Shown here piece after piece: positions 8,408 to 17,014 of a DNA stretch of 64,000 bases; position 1 is the stretch's first letter; every line of letters starts with the position of its first letter. The notes beneath the pieces were generated by a model. It searched no databases and was not told the DNA's origin. It saw only the letters and a list, made by a program, of their open reading frames with translations. Origin of the DNA: Acidovorax kalamii. GTDB lineage: Bacteria; Pseudomonadota; Gammaproteobacteria; Burkholderiales; Burkholderiaceae_C. The position numbers were made by a program, and so were the translations under genes. The DNA lies in contig NZ_NOIG01000010.1 of assembly GCF_002245625.1 (NCBI RefSeq), positions 62,001 to 126,000 on the forward strand, read 5' to 3'.

Positions 8408-9781
8408 TCAGTGGACCAGCACGGCGCCAGCGGTTTTGTGGCTGGCGGTGTCCACCAGGATCAGCGAGCCCAGCACGCGGGCCTGGCCGAAGGCGGCAGC
8501 CGGGATGGCCTCTTGCAGCACGAGCTGGACATGGCCAATGGCGTTGGGGTCGAGCTGCGTGGCGGCTTCTTCAGCCAGCGTGTTGATGTTGAGCTTGTGC
8601 ACCACGGCTTTCACCTTGGCCTTGACCCAGCGGTGTCCGTGCAGTGCCCAGTAAACGCGGCCCGCAACCAGGGGGTCGTCGTCCATCCAGGCGATGGTGG
8701 TCTGCAGTTCGCGGCTGGCAGGCCAGGCCGGGGTGGCGGCGGGTGTATCGCCAAAGTCATCGTCGGCCGCCGGCGCCGCAGCAGCCGTGGGCGCGGCCAG
8801 AATCCAGTCGCCGCGCGATACGTCCACCTCGCGGTCCAGGATGATGCCCGCGCTGGTGCCTGCGGGCACGTACTTGGGGCGGCGGGCGTGGTCCAGCACC
8901 TGGGCCACGGTGGCCAGCTGGCCGCTGGGGAAAATCTGCACGGCGGTGCCGGGCGCGAAGGTGCCCGCAGCCACACGGCCCCAGAACACGCGGCGGCCCT
9001 GGCTGGTATCGGATGAGGATGAGAACTTTTCGACCCACTGCACCGGGAAGGCGGGGGCCAGCGCCGTGTCGGCGGGCGTGTTGGGCAGTTCTTCCAGCAC
9101 TTGCAGCAGCGTGGGGCCGGTGTAGCCGCACCAGCCGGCATGGGCATCGACCACGTTCCAGCCCTTGAGGGCGGACACGGGCACCGTGGCCCGCACGGTG
9201 ATGCCAGCGGCCTGGGCAAAGGCTTGCAACGCGCCCTGAATGTGCTTCCAGGCCAGCGCGGGGTCTTCCACCGCGTCGAGCTTGTTCACGGCAAACACCA
9301 GCGAATGCACGCGGAGCAGGTGCACCAGCAGGCTGTGGCGGCGGGTCTGCGGCAGCAGGGCCAGGCTGGGGTTCTTCCAATCGAGCTTGGTCGCATCGAC
9401 CAGCACCACGGCGGCGTCGGCGCTGCTGGCGGCCGTCACCATGTTGCGGGTGTACTGCTCGTGGCCGGGCGCGTCGCCGATGATGAACTTACGCTCTTCG
9501 GTGGCGAAGTAGCGGTAAGCCACGTCGATGGTGATGCCCTGTTCGCGCTCGGCGCTGAGGCCGTCGGTCAGCAGGGCCAGGTCGGTTTCGCCCTGGCGCT
9601 GCACGCCAGCCAGGTGGTCTTGCAGCACGGCCTTGCTGTCCACCAGCAGGCGGCCGATCAGCGTGCTCTTGCCGTCGTCCACCGAGCCACAGGTGATGAA
9701 CTTGAGGGCGGAAACATGATCATTTTGGGCTTCACCGCCCGTCTGGTATGCGTTGGCAGCTATCGAATTAGTAGTAGTCAT
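8408..9781 (-). CDS. cysN: Sulfate adenylyltransferase, large GTPase subunit
   Basis: With CysD it activates sulfate to APS, driven by GTP hydrolysis. 457 residues from the ATG at 9781, close to the 475 of E. coli CysN. Translation-factor GTPase motifs are present: GSVDDGKST, DAPGHEQYTRNM and NKLD, followed by beta-barrel domains. There is no fused APS kinase (CysC) domain at the C-terminus. It follows cysD by 14 bp. The first dozen codons (MTTTNSIAANAY) read through GCAGCTATCGAATTAGTAG on the plus strand, which resembles the intergenic repeat of this window. The long in-frame extension upstream of 9781 overlaps cysD and is not used. Confidence 0.96.
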   Translation of the reverse strand: MTTTNSIAANAYQTGGEAQNDHVSALKFITCGSVDDGKSTLIGRLLVDSKAVLQDHLAGVQRQGETDLALLTDGLSAEREQGITIDVAYRYFATEERKFIIGDAPGHEQYTRNMVTAASSADAAVVLVDATKLDWKNPSLALLPQTRRHSLLVHLLRVHSLVFAVNKLDAVEDPALAWKHIQGALQAFAQAAGITVRATVPVSALKGWNVVDAHAGWCGYTGPTLLQVLEELPNTPADTALAPAFPVQWVEKFSSSSDTSQGRRVFWGRVAAGTFAPGTAVQIFPSGQLATVAQVLDHARRPKYVPAGTSAGIILDREVDVSRGDWILAAPTAAAAPAADDDFGDTPAATPAWPASRELQTTIAWMDDDPLVAGRVYWALHGHRWVKAKVKAVVHKLNINTLAEEAATQLDPNAIGHVQLVLQEAIPAAAFGQARVLGSLILVDTASHKTAGAVLVH

Positions 9782-9795
9782 CAGAAGTGCCCGTC

Positions 9796-10749
9796 TCAGA
9801 AATAGCCGTCTTTTTTGCGCTTCTCCATCGAAGCGTCGGAAGTCTTGTCGTCCATACGGGTCGCGCCACGCTCGCTCACGTCGGCGGCCAGGGTCTCGAT
9901 GACGATCTCGGCCGGGGTGGCGGCGGTGCTCTCCACCGGTGCGGTGCAGGTGATGTCGCCCACGGTGCGGAAGCGCACGTCGCGCGTTTCCACCACGTCG
10001 CCTTCGCGCGCTGGTGTCAGCTCGGTCACGGGCATCAGCAGGCCCTTCTTGTCCACCACCTGGCGCTTGTGCGTGTAGTAGATGCTGGGCAGGCCGATCT
10101 GCTCGCGGTCGATGTACTGCCACACGTCCAGCTCGGTCCAGTTGCTGATGGGGAACACGCGGAAGTGCTCGCCGGGCTGCAGGCGGGTGTTGAACAGGGT
10201 CCACAGCTCGGGGCGCTGGGCCTTGGGCTGCCATTGGCCGAAGCTGTCGCGGTGGCTGAAGATGCGCTCCTTGGCGCGCGCCTTTTCCTCGTCGCGGCGG
10301 GCACCGCCGATGAGGGCGTCAAAGCGGAATTCTTCGATGGCTTCGAGCAGCGTGACGGACTGGTGCACGTTGCGCGACTCGCCCGGGTGGGCCAGGCGCA
10401 CGGTGCCGCGTGCCATCGAATCTTCCACGCTGCGCACGATGAGTTCGGCGCCCAGTTCCTTCGCGCGGAAGTCGCGGAAGTCCGTGACTTCGGGGAAGTT
10501 GTGGCCCGTGTCGATCATCAAGAGCGGGTAGGGGATGCGGCCCGCGCCAAAAGCCTTCTCGGCGCACTTGAGCATGACCAGCGAATCCTTGCCGCCGGAG
10601 AACAGCAGGGCGGGGCGCTCGAAGGCGGCGGCGACTTCGCGCAGGATGAAGATGGTTTCTTCTTCCAGGGCGTCGAGGTGGGAGTTGTTGAGGTGGTAGC
10701 TCATGTTGTTGGTTTTCTCAAGCAGCGCTGAGTCGGTGCGGGCGTTCAT
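9796..10749 (-). CDS. cysD: Sulfate adenylyltransferase, small subunit
   Basis: Catalytic ATP sulfurylase subunit that partners CysN. The core MSYHLNNSHLDALEEETIFI starts 15 codons into the 317-residue frame, and the rest follows CysD: LFSGGKDSLVM (PP-loop), DTGHNFPEVTDFRD, GGARRDEEKARAKERIFSHR, FPISNWTELDVWQYI and the ending SMEKRKKDGYF. The ATG at 10749 has AAGG upstream; an ATG at 10704 (MSYHL) and the longest frame from 10782, which overlaps cysH, are alternatives. It lies between cysH and cysN in one operon. Confidence 0.96.
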   Translation of the reverse strand: MNARTDSALLEKTNNMSYHLNNSHLDALEEETIFILREVAAAFERPALLFSGGKDSLVMLKCAEKAFGAGRIPYPLLMIDTGHNFPEVTDFRDFRAKELGAELIVRSVEDSMARGTVRLAHPGESRNVHQSVTLLEAIEEFRFDALIGGARRDEEKARAKERIFSHRDSFGQWQPKAQRPELWTLFNTRLQPGEHFRVFPISNWTELDVWQYIDREQIGLPSIYYTHKRQVVDKKGLLMPVTELTPAREGDVVETRDVRFRTVGDITCTAPVESTAATPAEIVIETLAADVSERGATRMDDKTSDASMEKRKKDGYF

Positions 10750-10771
10750 GGTCGGGCCTTGGGCGGGCGGA

Positions 10772-11395
10772 TCAGTGCGCAATGTGCAGGCCGCACTCGC
10801 GGTTGTCTTCGCCTTTGGTGGGGTCCACGTAGTCGAAGTTGTTGGGCAGGCCGTGCTTCACGCAGTATTCGTGCAGCTCCTTGGACGACCAGTGCAGCAG
10901 CGGTGCGACCTTGATGAGGCCATCGGGGTTGATGCTCACCGCGTCCATCTGCGCGCGCACGGCGGTGTCGGTGGCGCGCAGCGCGGTAAACCAGACCTTG
11001 GGCGCCGTTTCGCGCAGGGCGCGGGCAAAAGGTTCCAGCTTCACCTCTTCGGTGAAGGCGGCGTGGCGTGGGTCGTCCAGCGCGGGCGTAGGGCCGTCCA
11101 CCGCTTCACGGTGGGCGCGCGAACGGCGGGGCAGGTAGATCTTCAGGTTCAGGCCCAGCTGCTTGGTCACCTCGTCGGCAAAGCGGTAGGTGGCTTCGGT
11201 GTTGTAGCCGTTGTCCATCCAGACCACGGGCACATCGGGGTTCACCCGCGACACCATGTGCAGGATCACCGCTTCGAACGGCCGGAAGTTGGTGGTGACG
11301 ATGGGGCTCTGGCCCAGGCCCAGGGCCCAGGCGACGAGGCCCTCGGCGTTGCGGCCGAGTTCCGCGTTGATGCGTGCGAGATCGATGTGGCTCAT
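10772..11395 (-). CDS. cysH: Atypical APS/PAPS reductase (CysH family)
   Basis: Member of the PAPS reductase family that reduces activated sulfate to sulfite. At 207 residues it is shorter than the usual 235-250. The C-terminal RECGLH keeps the catalytic cysteine. It lacks the CC and CxxC pairs that bind [4Fe-4S] in bacterial APS reductases; the only other cysteine is in HEYCVKHG. The usual GLRR-x-Q motif is changed to WFTALRATDTAVRA. The missing cluster would fit a PAPS-type enzyme, yet no APS kinase is in the operon. Position between DUF934 and cysD supports the sulfate-assimilation role. Confidence 0.88.
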   Translation of the reverse strand: MSHIDLARINAELGRNAEGLVAWALGLGQSPIVTTNFRPFEAVILHMVSRVNPDVPVVWMDNGYNTEATYRFADEVTKQLGLNLKIYLPRRSRAHREAVDGPTPALDDPRHAAFTEEVKLEPFARALRETAPKVWFTALRATDTAVRAQMDAVSINPDGLIKVAPLLHWSSKELHEYCVKHGLPNNFDYVDPTKGEDNRECGLHIAH

Positions 11396-11445
11396 GGTGA
11401 GGGGGCTCGTGTTTCGGTGCAGCGGGCGCGTGGGCGGTGCGCCTA

Positions 11446-11841
11446 TCAGGCGGCCTTGGCCGCAAACAGGGGTTGGGGGTTCACGGCGTCGCCCTGGTAG
11501 AAGCCAGGGAAGCGTTCAAACTGGCGCTGCGCATCGGCAGCGTCCACGCCCTCGCGCAACACAGCGCTGGAAAAACCCGTGCGCTGCATCTGCACCAGCT
11601 GGTCGATCAGCACATCGCCGGTGGCGCGGATTTCGCCCTTGAAGCCACGGCGGCGGCGCAGCAGGAAGGCCTGGCTGAAGGCGCGGCCATCGGTGAAGTT
11701 GGGAAAGTGCAGGTCCACACGCTCCACGCCTTCCAGCGGCAGTGCCATGGCGTCGGCATCGTTGGCCAGCGCCACCACGCGGGCGTCGCCTTCTGCCGGG
11801 GGCTGGTGTTCGTGGGATGCGAGAAGTTTCAGGTTCATCAT
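11446..11841 (-). CDS. DUF934 protein, sulfite-reduction associated
   Basis: 131-residue protein of the DUF934 family, commonly encoded beside sulfite reductase in proteobacteria but of unproven function. The conserved part is LPLEGVERVDLHFPNFTDGR through FSQAFLLRRR, then GEIRATGDVLIDQLVQMQRTGF. No cofactor motif or membrane segment is visible. It sits 27 bp after cysI and 50 bp before cysH. A helper role in electron delivery or siroheme enzyme function is often assumed; that is inference from context. Confidence 0.88.
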   Translation of the reverse strand: MMNLKLLASHEHQPPAEGDARVVALANDADAMALPLEGVERVDLHFPNFTDGRAFSQAFLLRRRRGFKGEIRATGDVLIDQLVQMQRTGFSSAVLREGVDAADAQRQFERFPGFYQGDAVNPQPLFAAKAA

Positions 11842-11868
11842 CGTTCCGGGATCGGGGGCTGTGCGGCT

Positions 11869-13653
11869 TCAGGCCGTGGCCAGGGTTTCGTCTTTGTGGC
11901 GGGCGAGCTTGGCGGCTTCCTTGAAGGGGTCCAGGCCCGCGCGGCGCACGGTGTTCTGGAAAGTCTCGCCGCTTTCGCGCAGGTCGCGGTAGGTGTTCAG
12001 CACGGCCTCGATCACATCCGGCACTTCAGCGGCCGAGAACGAAGGGCCAATCACCTTGCCTGCCACGGCAGCGCCCGACAGGTCGGAGCCATCGGAGCCG
12101 CCCAGCGTCACCTGGTACCACTCTTTGCCGTCTTTATCGACGCCCAGGATGCCGATATGGCCACTGTGGTGGTGGCCGCAGCTGTTGATGCAGCCGCTGA
12201 TGTGCAGATCGATCTCGCCGATGTCGTCCAGCTCGTCCAGGTCCTGGTAGCGCTGGGTGATGGCTTCGGCAATCGGCAGCGAGCGGGCGTTGGCCAATGC
12301 GCAGAAGTCGCCGCCGGGGCAGGCGATCATGTCGGTGAGCAACTGCACATTGGCGCTGGCCAGGCCCAGGGCCCTGGCTTCTTCCCAAAGTGCAAACAGG
12401 CGGCTGGCGTGCACCCAGGGCAGCAGCACGTTCTGGTCGTGGGTCACGCGTGCTTCACCAGCGGAATATTTGTCCACCAGGTCGGCCAGGGCGATGAGCT
12501 GGTCGCTGGTGGCGTCGCCGGGCGACTGGCCGGGGCGCTTGAACGACAGCGTGACAGCGCGCAGCTGCGGGTTCTGGTGGGCGTGCACATTGCGCTTGAG
12601 CCAGCGGCCAAACATCACATGCTCTGCAGCCTGCGCGTCCAGCTGTGTCTGCAGGGCCTCGGGCGCCACGTCGGCAATGTCCGCCAGCTTCGGTGCCACA
12701 AAGCATGCGGCCACGCGGTCAAACTCGGCCTGCGGGATGGTGTGGGGGCCGCCGTCGATCTCCAGGATCTGGCGGTATTCGGCTTCCACATCGTCGATGT
12801 ACTGCTGGCCTTCAGACTTCACCAGAATCTTGATGCGGGCCTTGTACTTGTTGTCGCGGCGGCCGTGCTCGTTGTACACGCGCACGATGGCCTCGATGTA
12901 ATTCATGATCTGGTTCCAGGGCAGGAACTCGCGGATCACGGTGCCAATCACCGGCGTGCGGCCCATGCCTCCGCCTACAAACACCTTGAAGCCGATCTCA
13001 CCCGCACCGTTCTTGACCAGGTGCAGGCCCACATCGTGCCAGCCGGTGGCGGCGCGGTCGTCCTTGGCACCGGTGATGGCGATCTTGAACTTGCGGGGCA
13101 AAAACGCGAACTCGGGGTGCAGCGTGGACCACTGGCGGATCAGCTCCGCATAGGGGCGCGGGTCCACGATCTCGTCCACTGCGATGCCCGCCAGGGCGTC
13201 GGTGGTGGTGTTGCGGATGCAGTTGCCGCTGGTCTGGATGCCGTGCAGGTTCACGCTGGCGAGCAGGTCCATCACGTCAGCGCTTTTGGACAGCGGAATC
13301 CAGTTGAACTGCACATTGGTGCGGGTGGTGAAGTGGGCGCAGTGCGTGGGCAAAAAGGTGGTGCCCAGCTTGCCCTGGCCTTCCATGGCGGCCTTGAAGA
13401 CGGCGGCTTCGGGTTCGTCGTATTCGCGGGCAATCTGTGCCAGCACGCGCAGTTGGCGGCTGGCGATTTCACCGTAAGGCACGGCCACGCGCAGCATGGG
13501 CGCGTAGCGCTGCACATACCAGCCGTTTTGCAGGCGCAGGGGGCGGAAGTCGTCCTCGCTCAGCTTGCCTGTCTGCCAGCGCGTGAGCTGGTCGCGGAAC
13601 TGGTGAGCGCGCTGCTGCACGAACTGGGTGTCGAATTCTGTGTATTGGTACAT
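11869..13653 (-). CDS. cysI: Sulfite (nitrite/sulfite) reductase hemoprotein
   Basis: Six-electron reduction of sulfite to sulfide using siroheme and a [4Fe-4S] cluster. 594 residues with the repeated sulfite-reductase fold. The cluster/siroheme cysteines are visible as CPGGDFC and, about 40 residues later, CINSC in SGCINSCGHHHSG. Anion-binding arginine regions such as TNVQFNWIP and KFKIAITGAKDDRAA are also seen. No flavoprotein subunit (CysJ) is encoded nearby, so electrons probably come from ferredoxin or an unlinked reductase. It is the second gene of the operon, after the TauE-like gene. Confidence 0.95.
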   Translation of the reverse strand: MYQYTEFDTQFVQQRAHQFRDQLTRWQTGKLSEDDFRPLRLQNGWYVQRYAPMLRVAVPYGEIASRQLRVLAQIAREYDEPEAAVFKAAMEGQGKLGTTFLPTHCAHFTTRTNVQFNWIPLSKSADVMDLLASVNLHGIQTSGNCIRNTTTDALAGIAVDEIVDPRPYAELIRQWSTLHPEFAFLPRKFKIAITGAKDDRAATGWHDVGLHLVKNGAGEIGFKVFVGGGMGRTPVIGTVIREFLPWNQIMNYIEAIVRVYNEHGRRDNKYKARIKILVKSEGQQYIDDVEAEYRQILEIDGGPHTIPQAEFDRVAACFVAPKLADIADVAPEALQTQLDAQAAEHVMFGRWLKRNVHAHQNPQLRAVTLSFKRPGQSPGDATSDQLIALADLVDKYSAGEARVTHDQNVLLPWVHASRLFALWEEARALGLASANVQLLTDMIACPGGDFCALANARSLPIAEAITQRYQDLDELDDIGEIDLHISGCINSCGHHHSGHIGILGVDKDGKEWYQVTLGGSDGSDLSGAAVAGKVIGPSFSAAEVPDVIEAVLNTYRDLRESGETFQNTVRRAGLDPFKEAAKLARHKDETLATA

Positions 13654-13677
13654 CGTGGGGCGAGAACCGGGTGGTTC

Positions 13678-14481
13678 CTAAATCAGAATCAATTTGAAGC
13701 CTGCCCAGGCCAGCAAGACGGACAGGGCGGAGCGGATCAGGCGCTCAGGCGTGCGGGTGACCAGGCGCGAACCCAGCCAGATGCCCGGTAGCGAGCCAGC
13801 CAGCAATTGTGCAAGCAAAGGCCAGTCCACCGAGCCCAGCGACGCATGTCCCAGCCCTGCCACCAGGGTCAAGGGCACGGCGTAGGCAATGTCGGCGCCG
13901 ATGATGCGCGGCAGCGGCAGCAGGGGGTAGACCAGCAGCAGCACCGTGACGCCGATGGCACCGGCGCCCACCGAAGTGAACGTGACCAACGTGCCGATCA
14001 CGGCGCCCAGCAGCACGGGCAGGCTCCAGTGGCGGGGGCGGGTGGCGTCGCCAGCATGGGTCTTGCGGGCGGCTGCTTCGGCTGCCTGGCGCTGGGCAGA
14101 AAACGCAACCACCTTGTAGAGCGTGGCGGCCGCCGTGAGCAGCAGGGCAAAACCCAGCGTGGTGGTCATGATGCTTTGCGCCGTGCCGCTGGTCGGCCCC
14201 ATCACCTTGAGCGCCCACAGCGCCAGCAATGCCGCCGGGATGCTGCCAGCACACAGCTGGCCCACCACTTTCCAGGGCACCAGGCGCTGGCGGGCCAGGC
14301 TCACCGTGCCGCCCATCTTGGTAAAGGCTGCAAACAGCAGGTCGGTGCCCACGGCCATGTGCGGCTTCACTCCAAAGAAGAAGATCAGGATCGGCGTCAT
14401 CAGCGAGCCACCGCCCACACCCGTCAGGCCAACGATCAGCCCGACAGCAAAGCCCGCGAATACAAACGCCAATTCATGCAT
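13678..14481 (-). CDS. TauE/SafE-family sulfite or organosulfonate exporter
   Basis: 267-residue membrane protein with about eight hydrophobic segments and the two glycine-rich TauE repeats (GLIVGLTGVGGGSLMTPIL near residue 15; FTSVGAGAIGVTVLLL in the second half). Family members export sulfite, sulfoacetate or related anions, or act as sulfate permeases. Lying 24 bp upstream of cysI on the same strand, it probably handles surplus sulfite or supplies sulfate. The 130-bp gap upstream holds an AT-rich promoter-like region with TTGGCATATTGG on the minus strand. Confidence 0.88.
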   Translation of the reverse strand: MHELAFVFAGFAVGLIVGLTGVGGGSLMTPILIFFFGVKPHMAVGTDLLFAAFTKMGGTVSLARQRLVPWKVVGQLCAGSIPAALLALWALKVMGPTSGTAQSIMTTTLGFALLLTAAATLYKVVAFSAQRQAAEAAARKTHAGDATRPRHWSLPVLLGAVIGTLVTFTSVGAGAIGVTVLLLVYPLLPLPRIIGADIAYAVPLTLVAGLGHASLGSVDWPLLAQLLAGSLPGIWLGSRLVTRTPERLIRSALSVLLAWAGFKLILI

Positions 14482-14611
14482 GGCGGCGAATGTAGAGGGG
14501 CTTCTTATGGATGCAAACTATTGTTTTGCTCTGCCAATATGCCAATTTGTTTATAAGCAAGGATTGGCGCGGGCTGGCGGGTGCTGCCGCAAGGGGCTTG
14601 CGGCGTCCGCA

Positions 14612-16552
14612 TCACGGCAGGCGCTCGGTGCCCAGTGCCTTGGCCAGCCGTGCGTCGATGGGCAAGGGCTCACCTTGCAGCCGGGCGGCCAGCAGTTCGC
14701 CGCACAGCAGCGCCAGCGTGAGCCCGCGTGCGCCCATGGCGGTGCTGACCCACAGCCCGGGCAGGTGCACCGGGTCCACGCGGCCCACGATGGGCAGACG
14801 GTCGGGCGCGGTGCAGCGCACAGCGGCCCAGGTGCGCAGGGCCGGGGGCACGCAGGTGGGCGGCTGGGAAGCTGGGTCGTTTAGTGCTTCGGTGAACAAG
14901 GGCTCCAAATGCGGTGCGACGCCGGGCAGCAGGCCCTGCAGCTTGGCCCAGTTGGTGGCGTGGGCTGCGTGGATGTCGGAGGCGGTGGGCGGCAGCGCCT
15001 GCACATCGCGCTCGAATGTTGAGCCCATCACCCAGCCCTGGTCGCCATCGGCTTGATCGCCCAGCGGAAACCGGGGCACCAGGTTGCCGTTGCCGTTGGC
15101 CGGGAACGGAATCCACGGCAGCAGCGGCTTTGACGGGTCGGCATGTTGGCCCCAGGACACCTGCCCGCGCACCGGCTGCAGGGGCCAGCGGTGGTTCAGC
15201 AAGGCCAGGCTGCCCGCGCCTGCGGCAATCACCACGGTGGGAGCCTCCGCTAGCACCCGGCACTGGGCATCGATTGCCTGCCAGGTGGCGGTGGGCGTTT
15301 CCACACGCCGCAACTGGGCCACCGCGCAATGCCCCTGCCATTGAATGCCGGGTTGGCCCAGCAGGGCCCTGGCCAGGCGCGCTGGGCGCACCCAGCCCGC
15401 CTGGTGGTGCCAGCAGGCGGTTGCGTCGGGCGGCAACTGGGCCGCGGCCAGGGCAGCGGGGGGCGTGGGCTCGCTCCAGGCGGCGCCCGGCCCTTGGGGC
15501 CAGTTGGGTGACAGGCCGGGGGTGCCATCAGTACGGTGTTCGAGCACGCCGCAGTGCGCCCAGTCCACCCCCTCGTTCAGCACCCAGCGGGCCTGCTCCA
15601 GCGTGGCGCGGATGCCGCTGCGCGACAGGCGCGACAGCACGCTGTCATCGGGCGACACATGGGGGGCGAACACCCCGGCGGGCAGGGCTGAGGCGCCCGC
15701 CGCGGGCTCGGGGGCCTGGTCCAGCACCGTGACCAGCCAGCCACGCCGGGCCAGGCTGGCGGCGGCGGAGGCGCCCGCAATGCCCCCGCCGATCACGATG
15801 CAGGGGCCTGGCAGGGCGGGTTCGGGCGCCACCGCAGGCTGGCGCGTGGTGCGTGGCTCCCAGCGCGGGTTGAAGGTGGCATGCAGGTTGTCGCGCTTGG
15901 GCGGCACGCCGGGCACACGGGCCACTTCAAAGCCACATTGCGCCAGCGCATCACGCACGGCGCGGGCAATGGTCCAGGTGGCCAGGCGGGTACCGCGCCG
16001 GCAGCAGCGCGCCACGGCCTTCAGGGTGTGCAGGTCCCAGCTTTCGGGGTTGCGCTGGGGGCTGAAGCCGTCGAGGTAGATGGAATCCACCACCAGGTTC
16101 TGCTGGCGCAGCATGGCCTGGGTGTCGCCCACATACAGGGTGAGCAGCACCCGGCCCTCGTCAAAACGCAGGCGGTGCACGCCCGGCAGCAGGCCCCACC
16201 ATTGCTGGTGCAGTGCTTCTGCCAGCGGCGCCAGTTCGGGGTGGACCGAGGTGGCGCGCAGCAGATCGTCGGCACTCACGGGCCACGCTTCGGTCGACAC
16301 GAAGTGCAGCAGAGTTGGGCGCTCTGGGTCGGCCCGCCAGGCAGCCCATGTCACCAGAAAGTTCAGGCCAAAGCCAAAACCGGTTTCCAGAATGCGCCAC
16401 TGCGGCTGCCCGGCCCAGTTGGCGGGCAATCCGCAGCCGTGCAGAAACACCCGGCGGGCCTGGTCCAGGCCGCCGTTTTCGCTGTGGTAGCGGTCGCCGA
16501 AGCGAGGGCTGTAGGGAGTGCCGTCCGGCAGCCAGTCAACGGGCTCGGACAT
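14612..16552 (-). CDS. mnmC: Bifunctional tRNA 5-methylaminomethyl-2-thiouridine enzyme MnmC
   Basis: Two-step modification of wobble uridine 34: an FAD-dependent domain removes the carboxymethyl group and a methyltransferase domain adds methyl to give mnm5s2U. 646 residues from the ATG at 16552. The N-terminal methyltransferase has FGDRYHSENGGLDQARRVFL and the SAM loop ILETGFGFGLNFL. The C-terminal oxidoreductase begins with CIVIGGGIAGASAAASLARR and ends with GARGLTLALLCGELLAARL. A longer frame starts at 16681 but overlaps yggX and lacks family similarity there. Confidence 0.95.
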   Translation of the reverse strand: MSEPVDWLPDGTPYSPRFGDRYHSENGGLDQARRVFLHGCGLPANWAGQPQWRILETGFGFGLNFLVTWAAWRADPERPTLLHFVSTEAWPVSADDLLRATSVHPELAPLAEALHQQWWGLLPGVHRLRFDEGRVLLTLYVGDTQAMLRQQNLVVDSIYLDGFSPQRNPESWDLHTLKAVARCCRRGTRLATWTIARAVRDALAQCGFEVARVPGVPPKRDNLHATFNPRWEPRTTRQPAVAPEPALPGPCIVIGGGIAGASAAASLARRGWLVTVLDQAPEPAAGASALPAGVFAPHVSPDDSVLSRLSRSGIRATLEQARWVLNEGVDWAHCGVLEHRTDGTPGLSPNWPQGPGAAWSEPTPPAALAAAQLPPDATACWHHQAGWVRPARLARALLGQPGIQWQGHCAVAQLRRVETPTATWQAIDAQCRVLAEAPTVVIAAGAGSLALLNHRWPLQPVRGQVSWGQHADPSKPLLPWIPFPANGNGNLVPRFPLGDQADGDQGWVMGSTFERDVQALPPTASDIHAAHATNWAKLQGLLPGVAPHLEPLFTEALNDPASQPPTCVPPALRTWAAVRCTAPDRLPIVGRVDPVHLPGLWVSTAMGARGLTLALLCGELLAARLQGEPLPIDARLAKALGTERLP

Positions 16553-16583
16553 GACAGGCTGAACTGTGCGTATGCAGGCAGCT

Positions 16584-16856
16584 TTATGCGCTGGGGGGGA
16601 CGTAGCCCGCTGCGGCGTCTGCACCGCTGCCGAAGAAATGGTTCTCCATCTGGCGGGCCAGGTACTGGCGGGCGCGCGCATCGGCCAGGTTCAGGCGGTT
16701 TTCATTGACCAGCATGGTCTGGTGCTTGAGCCAGCCTGCCCAGGCTTCCTTGCTCACGCTTTCCCAGATGCGCTTGCCCAGTTCGCCGGGGTAGGGCGGA
16801 AAGTCGAGGCCTTCGGCTTCCTTGCCGAGCTTGATGCATTGAACGGTGCGTGCCAT
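16584..16856 (-). CDS. yggX: Probable Fe(2+)-trafficking protein
   Basis: 90-residue YggX family protein implicated in iron trafficking and protection of iron-sulfur enzymes from oxidation. Full match to the family: [40 protein letters not shown] and [18 protein letters not shown]. The start at 16856 has AAGGAA at good spacing. It precedes mnmC by 31 bp on the same strand. Its nearness to sulfur genes may be chance. Confidence 0.95.
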   Translation of the reverse strand: MARTVQCIKLGKEAEGLDFPPYPGELGKRIWESVSKEAWAGWLKHQTMLVNENRLNLADARARQYLARQMENHFFGSGADAAAGYVPPSA

Positions 16857-17014
16857 GGGAATTCCTTGCAATGGGGGTGAGCGAAAAAGGCTTCGCTCAG
16901 ATGATTTGGATATTAAGAACTGAAATCTCAGTAGTTCCAGTTTTGAAGAGGGCCTTCCAGAATGCGTTCCATCGGTGATTTGCACCGCAACACATTCACA
17001 AAAGAGGCCCTTCC

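Noticed and set aside
9782..10234. Long in-frame N-terminal extension of cysN
   Set aside because: It overlaps cysD entirely and its translation is a shadow of cysD; CysN homology begins after 9781.
11437..13791. A 784-codon plus-strand frame opposite cysI and DUF934
   Set aside because: Low-complexity Gly/Ala/His/Gln-rich translation typical of antisense shadows; the minus strand encodes sulfite reductase.
16918..16938. Terminator before sbp
   Set aside because: The inverted repeat GAACTGAAATCTCAGTAGTTC has a weak stem and no T run; it is better kept as a possible regulator site.
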